A program made the translations under genes and the position numbers. Positions 22,701-35,873 of a DNA stretch of 64,000 bases are shown piece by piece. This stretch comes from Selaginella tamariscina (taxonomy: Eukaryota > Streptophyta > Lycopodiopsida > Selaginellales > Selaginellaceae): contig PUQB01000068.1 of assembly GCA_003024785.1 (NCBI GenBank), forward strand, positions 419,586 to 483,585. The letters run 5' to 3'. Below the pieces are notes generated by a model. That model did no database searches, was not told the DNA's origin, and saw only the letters and a program-made list of their open reading frames with translations. Within the stretch, counting starts at the first letter, position 1. The number at the start of each line of letters is the position of its first letter.

Positions 22701-23782
22701 TATACGGCTTGAAGCAAAGTCCATGTGCATGATATGAGAGAATAGAGAGAATCTCAGCTAGTTTCCATAGGAGTACAACGGATACCAATTTTTACATCAA
22801 GTTGCTAGGAGATAGGTTGATCATCGTAGCTATGTATGTCGACGACTGCATAGACTTATGATCACGACCAAGAAAGAGTTTATGGACGAGTTTGATATGA
22901 TTGACCTTGGTAAGATCAACTATTGCCTAGGTATAAAGGTACAACGAAGCAGTAGAATGGTACAACTGTCACAGCAGCAATACGTGCATAATATCTGAAG
23001 AAGATTTAACCTCAACAAGATAAATCTAGTTGTTACTCCAATGCAATCAAATTTGCATTTGTCAAGAGAAATGAGTCCAACGATTGAACAAGAGAAGCAA
23101 CAAATGACAGTAGTTCCTTATCGCCCAATGGTAGGTAGTCTCATCTATCTAATGGTTTGTACGAGGCCAGATATTGCTTTTGCCATCGAATAGGTTTCTC
23201 AGTTCATGGAGAATGCTAACGTCTCCTGCAAAATCTGCATCTGAGTATTCGGTTAATCTAAGGGCTACACTCCTTTCATACACTAACTCAAAGTTCTATG
23301 TTCCCTTGAGATATCTTAGGATCCGCTTCATTGCTAACCAATGTTCCCAACCAACATGAGAAAATCCATGTCTGGTTATTATTTTAGTCTTGGAGTGGTA
23401 TGATGGCCAATAAGCGCCAACAAATTATTGCACTTTCAAGTATTAAAGCAGAGTATATAGCCACAACAACAACTACTCAAGAAGCTATTTGGTTGAGGGA
23501 GCACCTCTCAGGTTTAATGCTTCACTAGCAAGGACCTACTCTCCTTAAGTGTGACAATCAAAACGCCATTGTGCTAACTAGGAACCCACAGTACCATTCT
23601 AGAACGAAAACGTATTCACGTAATGCTTTCACTATATTCTTAAGCAAGTGAAGGATGAAGCAATACGTTCCAACTGGTTGATATTTTTACAAAGGCTTTA
23701 CTGCCAGCCACCTTTAACCAACACAAAGCTTCATTGGGAGTTGTTCCTACAATGGAAGTCACATAGGCTGTGCAGACCCCAC

Positions 23783-23800
23783 AGAAAAGGTGGGGCAGAG
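23783..23800 (+). other. candidate polypurine tract of the copia element
   Basis: A purine-rich run (AGAAAAGG then GGGG after one T, ending GCAGAG with one C) follows the RNase H region, where a plus-strand primer is expected. Confidence 0.5.
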
Positions 23801-23887
23801 CAGTGCAGACGGACAGAAGCAGCCACGTGCAGCAGTGCTACATGATGGCGACCGTGTAGAAACAGATGGTAACCATGTCATATCAGT

Positions 23888-24280
23888 ATTTCATTGTCAT
23901 GGAATAAAAGAAACAATTTGTGCTTATAATTAGTATACAAATTCTATTTATACTGTCGAACTATATCGTTTTCATCAACAACACAACAACTCCTTAATTT
24001 GGTCTCACTGGATAATGAAGCTTATTCTTATTTTTATATTAATCTCCTATTGATTGAAACTAACTTATATATTTATAAACGAAAAAAAAATACTGCACAA
24101 TATTCTGGGGTCCCATATGCACTCGACGTGGGTTGGATAATATTAATTATATTATTAAACGATTGACACACACTCATGATGTGCTAGATATGCCTCCTTT
24201 TTCTATAGTGAACGCCCCTTGAGCACCAATAACGACATCTATGTGTATGAAAGTGTGTGGATAAAATAAACAATTTTACT
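23888..24280. other. spacer right of the copia insertion
   Basis: This AT-rich spacer is shared with 3443-3850, 44360-44650 and 60850-61260. No gene is seen. Confidence 0.4.
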
Positions 24281-24977
24281 GAACATTTCATATATATACC
24301 TGTACATAGTTAAATATGAATTCACATATTTAGGCGTACATATAAACACACACACACAGTTATGTACGTCTCTAGTCCACACATAAAATACATGTAACCT
24401 TTTTCCTATTTAATTTAGTACGTGGCCAAACCCCATCTCACTGATCATCATCTTAGGTGGCATATGCAAATCACTTCTGTTTTCCAATGGAAGACCAAAT
24501 TTCTCAAAGAGCACAAATTACTATTAAGGGTGATAAACCGACCTCCACTTGGAACGGTTGTCTTTTGAGACATTGAACCCATGAGGTTCTAAATTCCTTA
24601 TGGAGATAAGTCAATGACACTGCATTTGCAAGATCAGCAGGCACGGTACAAAAAGCCAAGGTGTAATTCTCTAGATTTTCAAGTTTGGCTGGTAAATCCT
24701 CAGTCACCCCATGATGTGAAATGCAGGTGCTGCTTGAGAGGATGTGCACTCTAACTCATAACTGCAATTAGTCTACAGGAATGCTGGATTCCAAAGAAAA
24801 AGATGTTGGTGCTGCTGGGTGCTGCTACCGGAAAGAGTTGGTTGTAACGAAGGATTAGTACTTACGAAGAAGGTTTGTCAGCTGACTGGTATAGCACGAA
24901 AAAACCCAAGTTAAGTCCCTTGAGATTCTCAAAGTTACCCAAGCGCGCAGGAATTATACACTAACAATTGCAAATCT
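24281..24977 (-). pseudogene. diverged LRR-RLP relic, unit B only
   Basis: This ~700-bp insertion in the spacer is absent from units A, C and D. On the minus strand it holds short LRR-like stretches in the expected order: ARLGNFENLKGLNLGF near 24900-24950, LPAKLENLENYTLAF near 24650-24700, LANAVSLTYL near 24610-24640, and PSGGRFITLN followed by LCSLRNLVF near 24500-24560. These parallel the last LRRs and the PSGGQ...GNPGLCG end of the main RLP genes but are much more diverged. Several frame breaks occur and no membrane span is seen. It may be a piece of an older RLP paralogue. Confidence 0.6.
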
Positions 24978-25432
24978 GTATAATTTAATAAGAAAATTCA
25001 AGAAAAATCGCCTAAGCATTATTAGTGTTTGATTTAGAGGATTAACATTTGCAAACAAAACAGGGAATAAAAAACAAACCAGGCTTCACAACACTTTCCT
25101 CCAAACAACCATCACCGTATAGACACATGAGATCACTGAGAAACACAATCTTTCTCTTAGACACACCTACGACCGCCACACACCATTACCACACCAAGGT
25201 ATTCTCTTTCTGACACATACGCATTACTATAAATTACATCTTGCAATTATAATTATATTATTATAAATTATAATTATAAGTAATTGCAAAACTGGTATAT
25301 TTTTTTAACATTGGGTGGTCTTACGATGGGGTTGTTACTAACAAAAATAAATAAATAAAATTTATTAAAATTCTGATTGTGATACTAATATTACAAACCA
25401 GCTCATAAACATGCAAACTAAAGTACATGTGT
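24978..25432. other. 3' flank of LRR gene copy B
   Basis: This AT-rich flank aligns with 3855-4293 and 44665-45184. It includes an AT palindromic run near 25245-25280. It should hold the LRR 3' UTR. Confidence 0.4.
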
Positions 25433-28018
25433 TTATTCCACACTTTCAAAGTTTGTACTCTGAGACAAAGATGATGAGCTCCCAGATGTTGAACTTTGAT
25501 TCTGTAAAATACGATCGTTTTTAGATACTTGTTAATATATTTAACACCAAAGTAGAAATAACCTCCCAACACCCCGGTAAGAAAGCAACTGCAAGTCCCA
25601 TAACAAACCCATTAACAACCGTAAAAATGGTAGCGTTATCACCGTCTTCAACCAACTGAAATAGTTGGGGTGAAGTTACACGTTCTGTTGAGTGGGAGCC
25701 CACAAAGACCTGGATTTCCTTCAAACCAAGAAGCATCTAGCGTGGGAAGTTGGCCTCCACTGGGAATGGACCCGGTGAGATTGTTGTGAGATACGTTGAA
25801 AACTGTGAGAAAGCTCAGAGTCGCAAACTCTTCTGGAATATTACCCACTAAGCTGTTATTAGCAATGTCAATAAAAAGTAGTGAAACTGCATTTGCAAGC
25901 TGAGGGGGATGGAACCAGAGAGCTTATTGTTGCCAAGCCGTAATATTGTAAACTTACAAGTTTTCCAAGTTCCGCTGGTATCTTACCACTTAACAAGTTG
26001 TCACCTAAATCAAGCTCGAGTTTAAATTGATTAACGTCATATGCAGGGCCATTGATGTCAGAATCCAAAGGATGTTGAAATTGCACACGTCGCAAGTAAT
26101 TTTCTTTTTGTCGGAATACGTTAAGATTTTGATAAAGAGACAGGTTGCCAAGTTCTCGTGGTATAGTTCCATGGAAATTATTACCATGCAAAGAAAATGA
26201 CCATAACTTACTACAGTTGGCAAACCATGCAGGAATAGTCGATAAGATTGTTGTAACCAAAGGATATTATTTGTGCCGAAGAGCATAGCTGAGGTGCTAA
26301 ACTGTTTGGGATTGGTCCACTTAAGCTGTTATTATCAAGAAACATATGTTGGATTGTACCAGAAATACTATCAGGGAGACTGCCACTGAACTCATTATTG
26401 TCCATTGTCAAAGACACAAGGTTGGACAAATTACCAATGGTATTTGGAATTCGACCATGCAGAGAGTTTGACTTAATGACAATACCTGCAAGCTTGTTAA
26501 ATTGGATATATCAGAGGATAATCCACCTGAAAGCTTATTATACTGCAGAGATAAAATTTCAAATGAGCCAGATTTAACAGTCGGTCGGGTATATTGCCAG
26601 TAAGCTTGTTCTCACCCAAATCCAACTGCTCGAGCTTGTTTAGATCCCCCAAACTCTCTGGTATAGTTCCGGAAAGGCTGTTATTACTTAAGTAGCAGCT
26701 CGAGGTTCTTTAAGTTCCCCAGAGACTTTGGAATTGTTCCAGTAAGTCCATTAGTACTAAGGGCAAGTCCCTGTAAATGCACAAGATTATTTCTATATAA
26801 AAGTTTCATTTAAATGCTTTACCTGAAGATTTTTGATATTGCCCATGCATTCTGGTATTCTCCCAACAAGTTTGTTGCCCCATATGTAAAGCTCAACCAA
26901 TGAACGAATATTGCATACATTACTTGGAATAGAACCTTGAAGTTGACACTCAGAAAGATAAAGGTATTTTAACGCTGGAAATCCTTTGGTTTTAAACAAA
27001 ATATGAAGCGTATTATTCAAAGGATTAGCTCCGGCAGAGAAATAGATTAATTTGGGGAATGTCCCAAATTACTTGGTCTTTGCATGGTAAAATTATTCAA
27101 AAAAATCTCTAGCCATGTTAAGTTATATAACTTGGATATGCTGTTTGGTACCTCTCCAGAAAATGAATTGTTACTAATGTCAAGCTCCTGTATAAAATAA
27201 TTCATAATTAATATTTATTAAGCATAAAAGATTACTAGGATATTACCTGAAGGTTTTTTAAATTACCCAAACATTCTGGTATGCCAACGAGATTGTTGCT
27301 CTGGATGTAAAGCTGAACTAGTGAATGAAGATTACATAATTATCTGGAATGGAACCTTGAAGTTGACACTCAGGAAACGAAGGTATTTTAACGCTGGAAA
27401 TCCTTTGGTCTTAAACAGAATATGAAGCGTATTATTCAAAAGGATTAGCTCTGGCAGGAAAATAGATTAATTTGCGAAGATGCCCAATTGACTTGGTTTT
27501 TGCATGGTAAAGTCGTTAAAAGAAATGTCTAGCCACATTAGATTATACAAGTCGGATATGCTGCTTGGCAAATCTCCAGAAAATGAGTTGTTATAATAAA
27601 GCTCCTGTAAAGTGCTACTGTTCATGAAATTAGATAATTCACCAGAAAATGAATTATTTGAGAGATCAACAACTTGCAAGCTGGATGAAAGGGTGGCACA
27701 CCAGGATGACAAGGGTGTGCCACTTAGATTGTTGCTAGAAAGATTGAGAACTTTAAGAGATGGAAGATCGCACCAAAATGGCCAAAGCTTACCAGACAAT
27801 TCAGAATTGTTTAAGTAAAGTTCTTGCACTCTCTGCTGTTGCCAGTTGACACCTTTCCATGATTTTAATTCCATGCTAGTATTCCAACTTGTTAAGGCTT
27901 TGGAATCTCTACCTAATTTATCTTTAATAGTCAGTAACACTGATGCATCATAATTAATTGAAATAGCAGCAACACCAACAATTAAAGTACTAAAAAACAG
28001 CACTAATATACTCAACAT
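25433..28018 (-). pseudogene. LRR receptor-like protein, frameshifted (copy B)
   Basis: This copy has the same design as copy A, with exons 27247-28018, 26823-27187 and 25433-26770. The first exon is the cleanest of the four: start at 28018, signal peptide MLSILVLFFSTLIVGVAA, an N-terminal cap with SVLLTIKDKLG and SWKGVNW, then LRRs to NDFTMQKPSQLG. Downstream frameshifts lie near 27475, 27055, 26700, 26245, 26060 and 25915. The membrane-span region has four Cs where copy A has five, which shifts the tail out of frame, and a second shift lies near 25525. The conserved TATATAAG upstream suggests that the promoter survives. Confidence 0.85.
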
Positions 28019-30325
28019 GTTTTGGAAATTTGTCACAAAGTACACTAAGACAAAGTTTTAAACTTTAACTAGATGATTTATGACTTTCAGCATGTGAGTC
28101 TTATATATGATTGATTGGACCCTTATTTAACAATATACATATTGTTAACTTAATAATACATTTGATTAATTCAATTAAGATTTTATTATTATCCTAGACA
28201 GAGGTTGAACTAGTATTAAGACTCAATCAAAGTAAACTTAGATGCTAAATAAATATTTTAATCTATTTATTGTAGATGTTTTTTTTTTTGGAAGGATGTA
28301 CAATATTTCCAAAGTCCTTTGATTATATATATATATTATCTTTCGTTAATTTTTTTATTCAAATAATCTTTCTCTTTCAAGAAGAAATCAATATCTTGCC
28401 TAAGCCAATTTTACATATCATGAGCATCCTAGTAAGTTTTAAAAGATTAATATATAAATTTGATATGGATATAATAAAATCCAAAATAATAGACTTAATA
28501 AATAGTTGTTCTAAAGGACTATATTATATTATAGTTGACATACTATACTGTATATTATAGTCGATTAATATTAACTGCAGGCTAATATAATCATTTTTGT
28601 ATGAACATAATATATTAAATATAGATTAGCTGAAGTTTGAGTAAAGATAACAACGTGACAAAAAGCGTTGTGTAACTTAAAAGGAATATTATTTTTAGTG
28701 ACTCTTGAAGAGTTCTTGGGCCAAGACACTGTTAAACTTCTAAAATTCTCACTAATACATCATCAATAATTTGGTCAACACGAATCCACACAATACGCAG
28801 GGCAAGGATGGTTAACCTGGAGAATGTTGTTCACTATATAACTAGAGAATGTTGCACACATAGTGAACAACATGTAATACTGCTACGGATCTTGTCATGG
28901 CAGCAATACACATAGTATTGCTCATAAAATATACTCATGTTTTAAATGTGATAATAATAAAATATAATAATGAACACGGGATATCCTTTTTCATCTATAT
29001 TTATCCATTTGTATTATAACCACTATGTACTTGTATCCATCCTAACTAGTTCTCCTAACCATCTGTTAGCTATATCCATCTTAACTACTTATCCTAATTG
29101 TATATTATCCTTATTCATAATATGGTCTTGTCATATCCGTTTTAACTAGTTATTTAATCCTCTCTTATTCATATTTATAATATGATTTTTTTAATTTAAT
29201 TTATTCTCACAATAATTATAATACAATTGTGATTTACCCAAAATTTTCATATATGTTATTTTTATATTTTTCTTTAAAATATTTATAAAATATTCATGTA
29301 ATGAAAAGATACCTATCTAACATCCCAATTTAAAATGAACATATCATTTGACTTAGTAAACATTCGTTGTCTTCATTATTGAGAATGTTAACCAACTTAG
29401 ATTGTGTAATTGATAATTAAGTGTTTAAAATTCTTTTTTCATTAATTATTCTCTTTTTTCCATCTTAAATCAATTTCACTCTCCGATGATATTTAGTGTC
29501 TTATGTGCCACCATTAATTTCATTCTCCCACTATTCAAGTATATATTAAAAGCATTGTCATTAAGAATGTGTTGATGGGCAAAATTTATTTTGGTAAGCA
29601 CATAAGTGAATTTGAAATTGCTTGTTAAATGAGATCATTATTGAATCCATTTTTAATAATGCATACAAAAACATAATTTTCACTTTGAACTTTTTAACAA
29701 TCCTAATGCATGCAACAATACCATCTAACGATTAAAATAAAATTAATAAAGGTAATAAGAAAAATTAATTCAAATGTAATAATTATTCAAACTTATTTAT
29801 AAAGAAAACACTACCTATAGTATAGGTGATTTGTGAACACTTTATCAATTTAGCTTTATTAAAAGTATTCACAACAAACATTATATATAATGTGTGATTT
29901 CTTGTGTTAAATTTATGTTAATAACATCATAGAAACAGGTAAAACAAAGAAGTATTATATGACTTTTCAAATTCAAAACTAACTTCATTTATGTAATTTC
30001 AAAATACTAGTGTGTTTTTAAAGTTATAATGAATAATTCTTTCAAGACTTGCATATTGTTGCATGTTCTCAAATTTATTTCGTTTAATTCAAGATTGAGA
30101 ACTATAACTATTATGATATATAAATAACTTTTACCTAGTCGTAAGACATGCTTTTTATTTTTATGTTTTATTATTATAATCATCAACCTTTAATTGATGA
30201 CATCTATCAAACATGCTTCACAACGTACTTGCATTATTTTAGATTAACGCATATTTATTTCAACTAACAAAATTTGGGGCTATTGTGTCTTTCAATTTTA
30301 TTTTTTAGACATTTAATAATGCATA
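28019..30325. other. AT-rich upstream region of LRR gene (unit B)
   Basis: This is the counterpart of 6930-9187. It keeps the ACATAGTGAACAAC arm near 28860 and the AGCAATAC/GTATTGCT hairpin near 28910. No coding exon is supported. Confidence 0.45.
28100..28107 (-). promoter_or_regulatory. candidate TATA box, LRR copy B
   Basis: TATATAAG lies 82 bp upstream of the start at 28018, the same position as in copies A and C. Confidence 0.4.
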
Positions 30326-31312
30326 CTCGGTGTGACAATGTTTCATTATAAAAATTTAACTAAAATGATGAGCTAGTTTTATCATCACACTATGCCTAAC
30401 ACCACATTATCATTTGCAGCAACATCAAATGCTTTCATGTTCTTCCTCCCAATGGTTACGCATAATCATCATAGAAAACTTTGTATTGTACTAAGCACAT
30501 TCAATAGACTTTTAATATGGTGAATAAATAAAATCTCTTCTCACCAAAGCATGTCTTATGCACTCCATTGAGCACCATCGTTTGATAAGCCCATGTCTTA
30601 TGTAGTTTTGTATCATGCTGAACATTCATTTGAGGTCACTCCAATATTTTAGAATAATAAAAAAATATTTTAGACGTGATAAAAATTGATCATGCATTCA
30701 ATATTGATTAGGATGCTAGTCTATTCAACATATATAAAGAAGAACTCCATGAGATATTCACATTAACTATGTGTGAATTAATAAGATTATTCAAACTTAA
30801 TATTTAAAGGCAACTCAAGAACACCAAAGGCTTTTGTGTTGGGATGCAAATGCTATTCATAATTTAACAACATTGAAACATTATCATGGTATGCTAAGTG
30901 AGGTGAATTTGGCTAAACCAGTGTTCATATTTCTTAAGATTTGCAATTGTCACCATCGATATTGAAAGTCAACCTTAGGGTTCAGACATTTAAGTGATCC
31001 ACACGATAGGTAGTTGGCACAAGCCGTGACTGGAGAACGGGGAGGATTGACCATGAAAAATCAGTAGGAGGACCACATCGACTTAAGGTATGAATAACAT
31101 AAGTAAGAGGTAGCAGTGACATAAGTAGGAGGTAGAGTGGTAGGCCATCACGAGGAACGGCACATGGGTAATCTACTTAATGCAGCCGCACGCCCAGATG
31201 GTTATCCACACACAACCCTGATACTTAGTTGAAAGACAACAACATGTTTGACTCTCGCTGATTGGGCTCCGTGTGTAAAGACTTCAAGGTATATAAGGAA
31301 AGGAACTCGCGG
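30326..31312. other. unit B segment including the block inverted in A
   Basis: The first half (30326-30827) has no counterpart elsewhere in the window. The second half (30828-31312) is the reverse complement of 9188-9553. The + strand near 30835-30950 carries an open stretch with NAIHN and HYHGMLSEVNLA that matches the minus strand of unit A, so it may be old coding sequence from a mobile element. I do not recognise it. Confidence 0.4.
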
Positions 31313-31314
31313 GT

Positions 31315-32450
31315 CAGAGGAGTGCCACACACTGAGAGAGTGAGAAAGAGAGTATACTTGTGTTTGTAGTTTGCTCCTTTATCCATTACATATCTCCTAT
31401 TACCTTCCCCCATGATGTCCACCCAAGCACCTATCATCATATATGATGGAACTTAGAGGCGGTGTGTGCCCAGAGTTTCCCATCTCCAATGCTGCCAAGC
31501 CATGTATCCATTCCCAGATGGGCCACACTCGGCATTGCCCCCGGCATTCCATCTTCCTAAGTTGACGTTACGGACCCTCACTTTACCTAGCAACCATTCG
31601 GCAAAGAGCGATATACACTTGCTATCGGAGCCCGGATGATCCCTTGCCATGGGAAGTCGGCGACCTCCTGGCAATGCTAGGAAGCGAGAGTTGGTGACAA
31701 TGCCCTAGCGACCGTGACGACAACATTCTCTTAAGTCAATTGTTTAGCCCAAGTCACGGTGAGCAAAATTGGTGACCACAGAGTGACGCAGTAAAGAGAT
31801 GGACCACATTACTAACCGAGTAGCAGCAAGGAGACGTGATTCGTGGAGATGGGTAGAATCACTAGAACAACTAGAGGTTTCATAGTACCAGATGCGCTGA
31901 AGGCTACGACGAGACATGCTCCGGCGAAGAGGTGCCACATATCCACCCGACAACTTGATCGAGATGGCACAAGTGACACCCTTGGGCCCCATCATAGGGC
32001 AAAGAACAGAAGAAGGCCCAAAAACCCAATGTCTTTTCCTGGAGATCCCCAAGCGATGGGTGATAAAGAAGGAACTCAGGAACCAGAGGTAGACGACTAG
32101 CCTTATGGTAAAAGGGTGCCACAAAGATGAGCTAAGTGCACGCCCTACTCAAGGCTAGGTGGAGGTCAGCCAAGAAAGCCCACGAGAAGTGTTGGGAAGA
32201 CCTTACGACTAGCGAGCAGGGAGCAATGCCCCGCCGAGGAGGTGGATGGAGGAGGACCGAAGAGAAGCAAGGGAAGTTAGACAAGAAGGAACCCCTCAAT
32301 GCACCACCACAACCACACATGGGCAGCAACTCGTTGTAGCCCAGTCCCGTAGGGAGGGAGCATGGCACAACGACGGCATAGACCTAGACAACGTGGAGGC
32401 CTTACACAATCTGAGACTCGACAACTAGCTTTGAATGCGCAGTGAAGGCA
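31315..32450. mobile_element. retroelement-like remnant (unit B)
   Basis: This is the GC-rich counterpart of 9565-10670, with the same gene-poor, charged peptide fragments on the + strand (for example KKAHEKCWEDLTTSEQG near 32180) and small indels relative to A. No terminal repeats or diagnostic motifs are visible. Confidence 0.35.
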
Positions 32451-33113
32451 ATCATGCTGACGGATGAGGGTGTTCAGTACTAGAATTAAATTAATATTTT
32501 GAGCAAAAAATTATTAGAATACTTTAACTCTTTATTAGTAGAAATTATTATTAAATAAAATTTAAGGCTAATTCTTATCATCATTACTATTTATATAAGG
32601 TGCATGTGTCGTCGTGAGTGCAATGTTCTAGCATATCTTCAGAAAACACATTTTATTGAAGTGTACATGTTAAATAAAAGTCCTAATAATAGACTTCTTT
32701 AGGTTTCATTTATATGAATAATTATCTTATATATAGTATATATCAAATATACAATGCATGATATACCACTTATAAAAGGCGTTACAACACAAATTTCAAG
32801 TATTTAAAAAGGTAAACTGATCCACAAAACATTTTTGCACTTGTCAATAAACACAAGGGTATCTTAAAGAAATCATTCTCACCGCTACATGTATATATTT
32901 CATACAAATAATATCTATGTACACGCACCTGTAAACATGTATGTCTATAAATGTTAAGAGCGTCAAAACTTTATAAATACTAGTAGTGCATAATGTATAA
33001 AATATTCAAATATGCATAAGATTAATTCATGTGCATATGGATATGTTTAATATGTATTGCACTGTGTGTATATACTTAATAACAATTTCTAAAATGTACG
33101 TGAAACCTCTCAA
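32451..33113. other. 3' flank of PRMT3 copy B
   Basis: This AT-rich flank is the counterpart of 10671-11212, with extra sequence near 32600-32740. No gene is seen. Confidence 0.4.
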
Positions 33114-34497
33114 TTAGATTGTAAAAATCTGGATGGGCAGCGTCACAGCAGCTCCATTATAACCAACGGCGTTAGCCTCCAAAGACACGTCAATACTCCG
33201 GTGTTTAAAACTCCTGGCAATGCTAATCCTCCCCTTAAGTGCGCAGGATTCGCTTCCGTACCTACACCAACACCATCCGTACCACAAATCGTAATATTAA
33301 CTATCGATACATGTATCCAAACATTTATATGCATGTACAGACAACAATAATACATATCACATACAGACACACGCATCTAAAGGAGCAGAATTTGTACCAA
33401 CCTCCCTCAGAGACAATGCAATAGGCTCTTTGAAAGTGAGTATTGTCTGGGACCAATGTGTGCTTGGAGAATATGGTGAAGTAGATAATACAATGGGTTC
33501 CTGTTTGCAAAACCTCTCCGTGAAACCAACATCAAACCAGACCACCACCCCGTAACACCACGTTTTTCCATCTATTACATAAAATATAAAAACAAAACCG
33601 ATAAATATTAAATATAATAATATGGATATAATAAATAAATGGCAATACCTGTGCGTGGTGCGAGCTGCAGTGAAATCAACGTCCTCGGCTTTCATAGTAA
33701 CAATATCAAACCTCTGAAATCGATAAGAAACAGTACTATCTATAATCAACTCTCTCTCTCTCTTACACACACACATTTTGAACTTCACTATGTAACAGTG
33801 TTATGAAATATGAAACTTAACAAGTTTGTGTTGTGGATTACATATTTATGCCACATCCATACAATACCATACATGCGCATAGGCATATTAATAAGTCATT
33901 ATAATGTAAATTTGTTACAACACGAGTGAATTTTCAAATTACATGTGACCTATGCAGTGTTCCATTCAGTGTTATATTAATAACCTATAATACATATTAT
34001 AGCTTGTGCAACACAAAATGTAACAAAATATAGTTATAATATGTATGATATTTCCTTTATGATCGTTAATAATACGATTTGGCATAGTAAACTATATACC
34101 AGATTTGTGAATGCGTGTGTGTGCGCGTGTTAAGCATGAATATATTATGTTTACCTGGATTAAGCATGAATCTGTAACAATATCTTTAGCTTCAACAACA
34201 TCTATTATAGGTGTTTCAGCAGCTTTATTGACTTCCTTGCCAATGTGTTGCATACTAAAACCATAAACGTCTTCCCAGAATCCAAGGCTTGTACCACCTT
34301 TGCCAAACCCAGCTACATGCTGCACAATTACATAAAATTTACAATTAAGATGTGTGTATCTGCATGCTCGTATGCGCCCGCGCATGCGTGTGTGTGGAGA
34401 GAGAGATTACACAAACAAATAGATACTAAACATGTCATGTTATTCACTTTACATGCATAATAAATCACGACATAGGCCAGCGCTGAAGATAAAGCTA

Positions 34498-34803
<306 letters not shown>

Positions 34804-35487
34804 TCATTCGCTGATTATCACATCAACGCTGTGTGAATCGAACGGCAGAGATTTATCTAATTCCTCAATCATCCCTCTATTACGTTGTTGTTTGTATCAG
34901 TGTACATGGAGGAACAAGCCTGCCTGGGTATATGCAGCAAGCATTGCATTCGATGTATCTCATCGTATACACTTCTGGCTTCTCTCTAGCGACCTGTCAG
35001 ATAAACTGGATTATTATATTAAATGTGTGTGTGTGTGTGAAGAGATGCCATATACATATATCTCAAATATGAAAAGAAGATTGGCTATATCTTACAATTT
35101 TGAATTTCAACAATATCATATTTTTTTGCTTGTACTAACATGCATGTGAGTTAAATACTAAAGCAGAGTCGTGATGTATATACATACGCATTAAAATTTG
35201 TATGTATATGGGGAAAAATGCCACACGCGCACACACAGACACATCAATATACACTGAAGCAGAGAAACATATAAGTTCAATATGGTCAGTGTAAATATGC
35301 ATATGTAGATATTGTATGATATAAACATATACACACTTATTATGCATTCACATGTAAGAACATATGATACTTGCCGTGCAACCCTTCCATCTACAGCAAT
35401 AACCTTCGGTGAACCAGCCTTTGCCGCAAACAAGCTGCAAACACATACATAAATACACACCCCCACACACATATATATGTACATATG

Positions 35488-35493
<6 letters not shown>

Positions 35494-35541
<48 letters not shown>
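35494..35541. repeat. (AT)n(AC)n microsatellite
   Basis: A perfect AT run of about 30 nt is followed by an AC run in a PRMT3 intron. CA/TG and TA runs occur in nearly every PRMT3 intron of all three copies and vary in length between them. Confidence 0.9.
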
Positions 35542-35842
35542 AACACGTTTATATACAAGATAAGGCTACATGTTTCTACCTAAGAATTCCTGTTTCACAG
35601 CCGATATCCATAACAATAGCATTCTTCAAAAGAGTCTAATAGCCCTCCGATATGCCTGTGTCCTTACCTGAAAACTATGACATTAAACAGCATGCACGTA
35701 ATATCATCAATAGATGTAGGTACATATATATACATAGTACATAGCAAGCAAACAGAATAACAGTCTAAACCCGCACATTCGTACTGTATAAACATAATAA
35801 CCATGTATTGATTAGGTATATATTGGTGCAAAGTGTAGTGTG

Positions 35843-35873
<31 letters not shown>

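Larger units (their letters stand above)
18198..23780 (+). pseudogene. copia gag-pol polyprotein remnant
   Basis: This is the decayed gag-pol of the copia element, split by two nested elements and many stops and frameshifts. In order: gag fragments (18706-18980 and 19766-20160), a CCHC zinc knuckle CNKCKEPSHYGHEC (20182-20223), a protease-spacer region (WLDHVVGQHVTS, with the usual D-S-G-A-S changed), a pre-integrase zinc region around 20720-20815 (HKLKDQD, CEHCVHGK), the integrase core (HTDICSPM at about 20873 and HNDGGGEYL near 21061), reverse transcriptase (EAIDSEVDSIVKNQ at 22330, YVDD at 22835-22846) and RNase H (IALSSIKAEYIATT near 23430). The protease active site is not recognisable. 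No product is expected. Confidence 0.85.
18025..23887 (+). mobile_element. degenerate Ty1/copia retrotransposon
   Basis: An LTR retrotransposon is inserted in unit B only. The left LTR (18025-18183) is short, starts TGTTAAG and ends CTCA. A tRNA-Met-type primer-binding site follows, and the pol order of integrase before reverse transcriptase places it in Ty1/copia. A polypurine tract lies at 23783-23800, but the next 86 nt do not match the left LTR. At 23888 the unit's own spacer resumes, and about 100 nt of that spacer (3330-3440 in A) is missing. The right LTR is therefore lost or unrecognisable. Many stops and two nested elements show that it is dead. Confidence 0.88.

Noticed and set aside
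25321..25572. Possible serine/threonine kinase domain after the LRR membrane span
   Set aside because: The tail after the span is only about 35 residues, serine-rich, and ends at a stop conserved in all copies. No kinase motif is present.
35191..35542. Open frames rich in CVCV, IYIYIY or HTHTHT around PRMT3 introns
   Set aside because: They are translations of CA/TG/TA microsatellites and do not match between copies.
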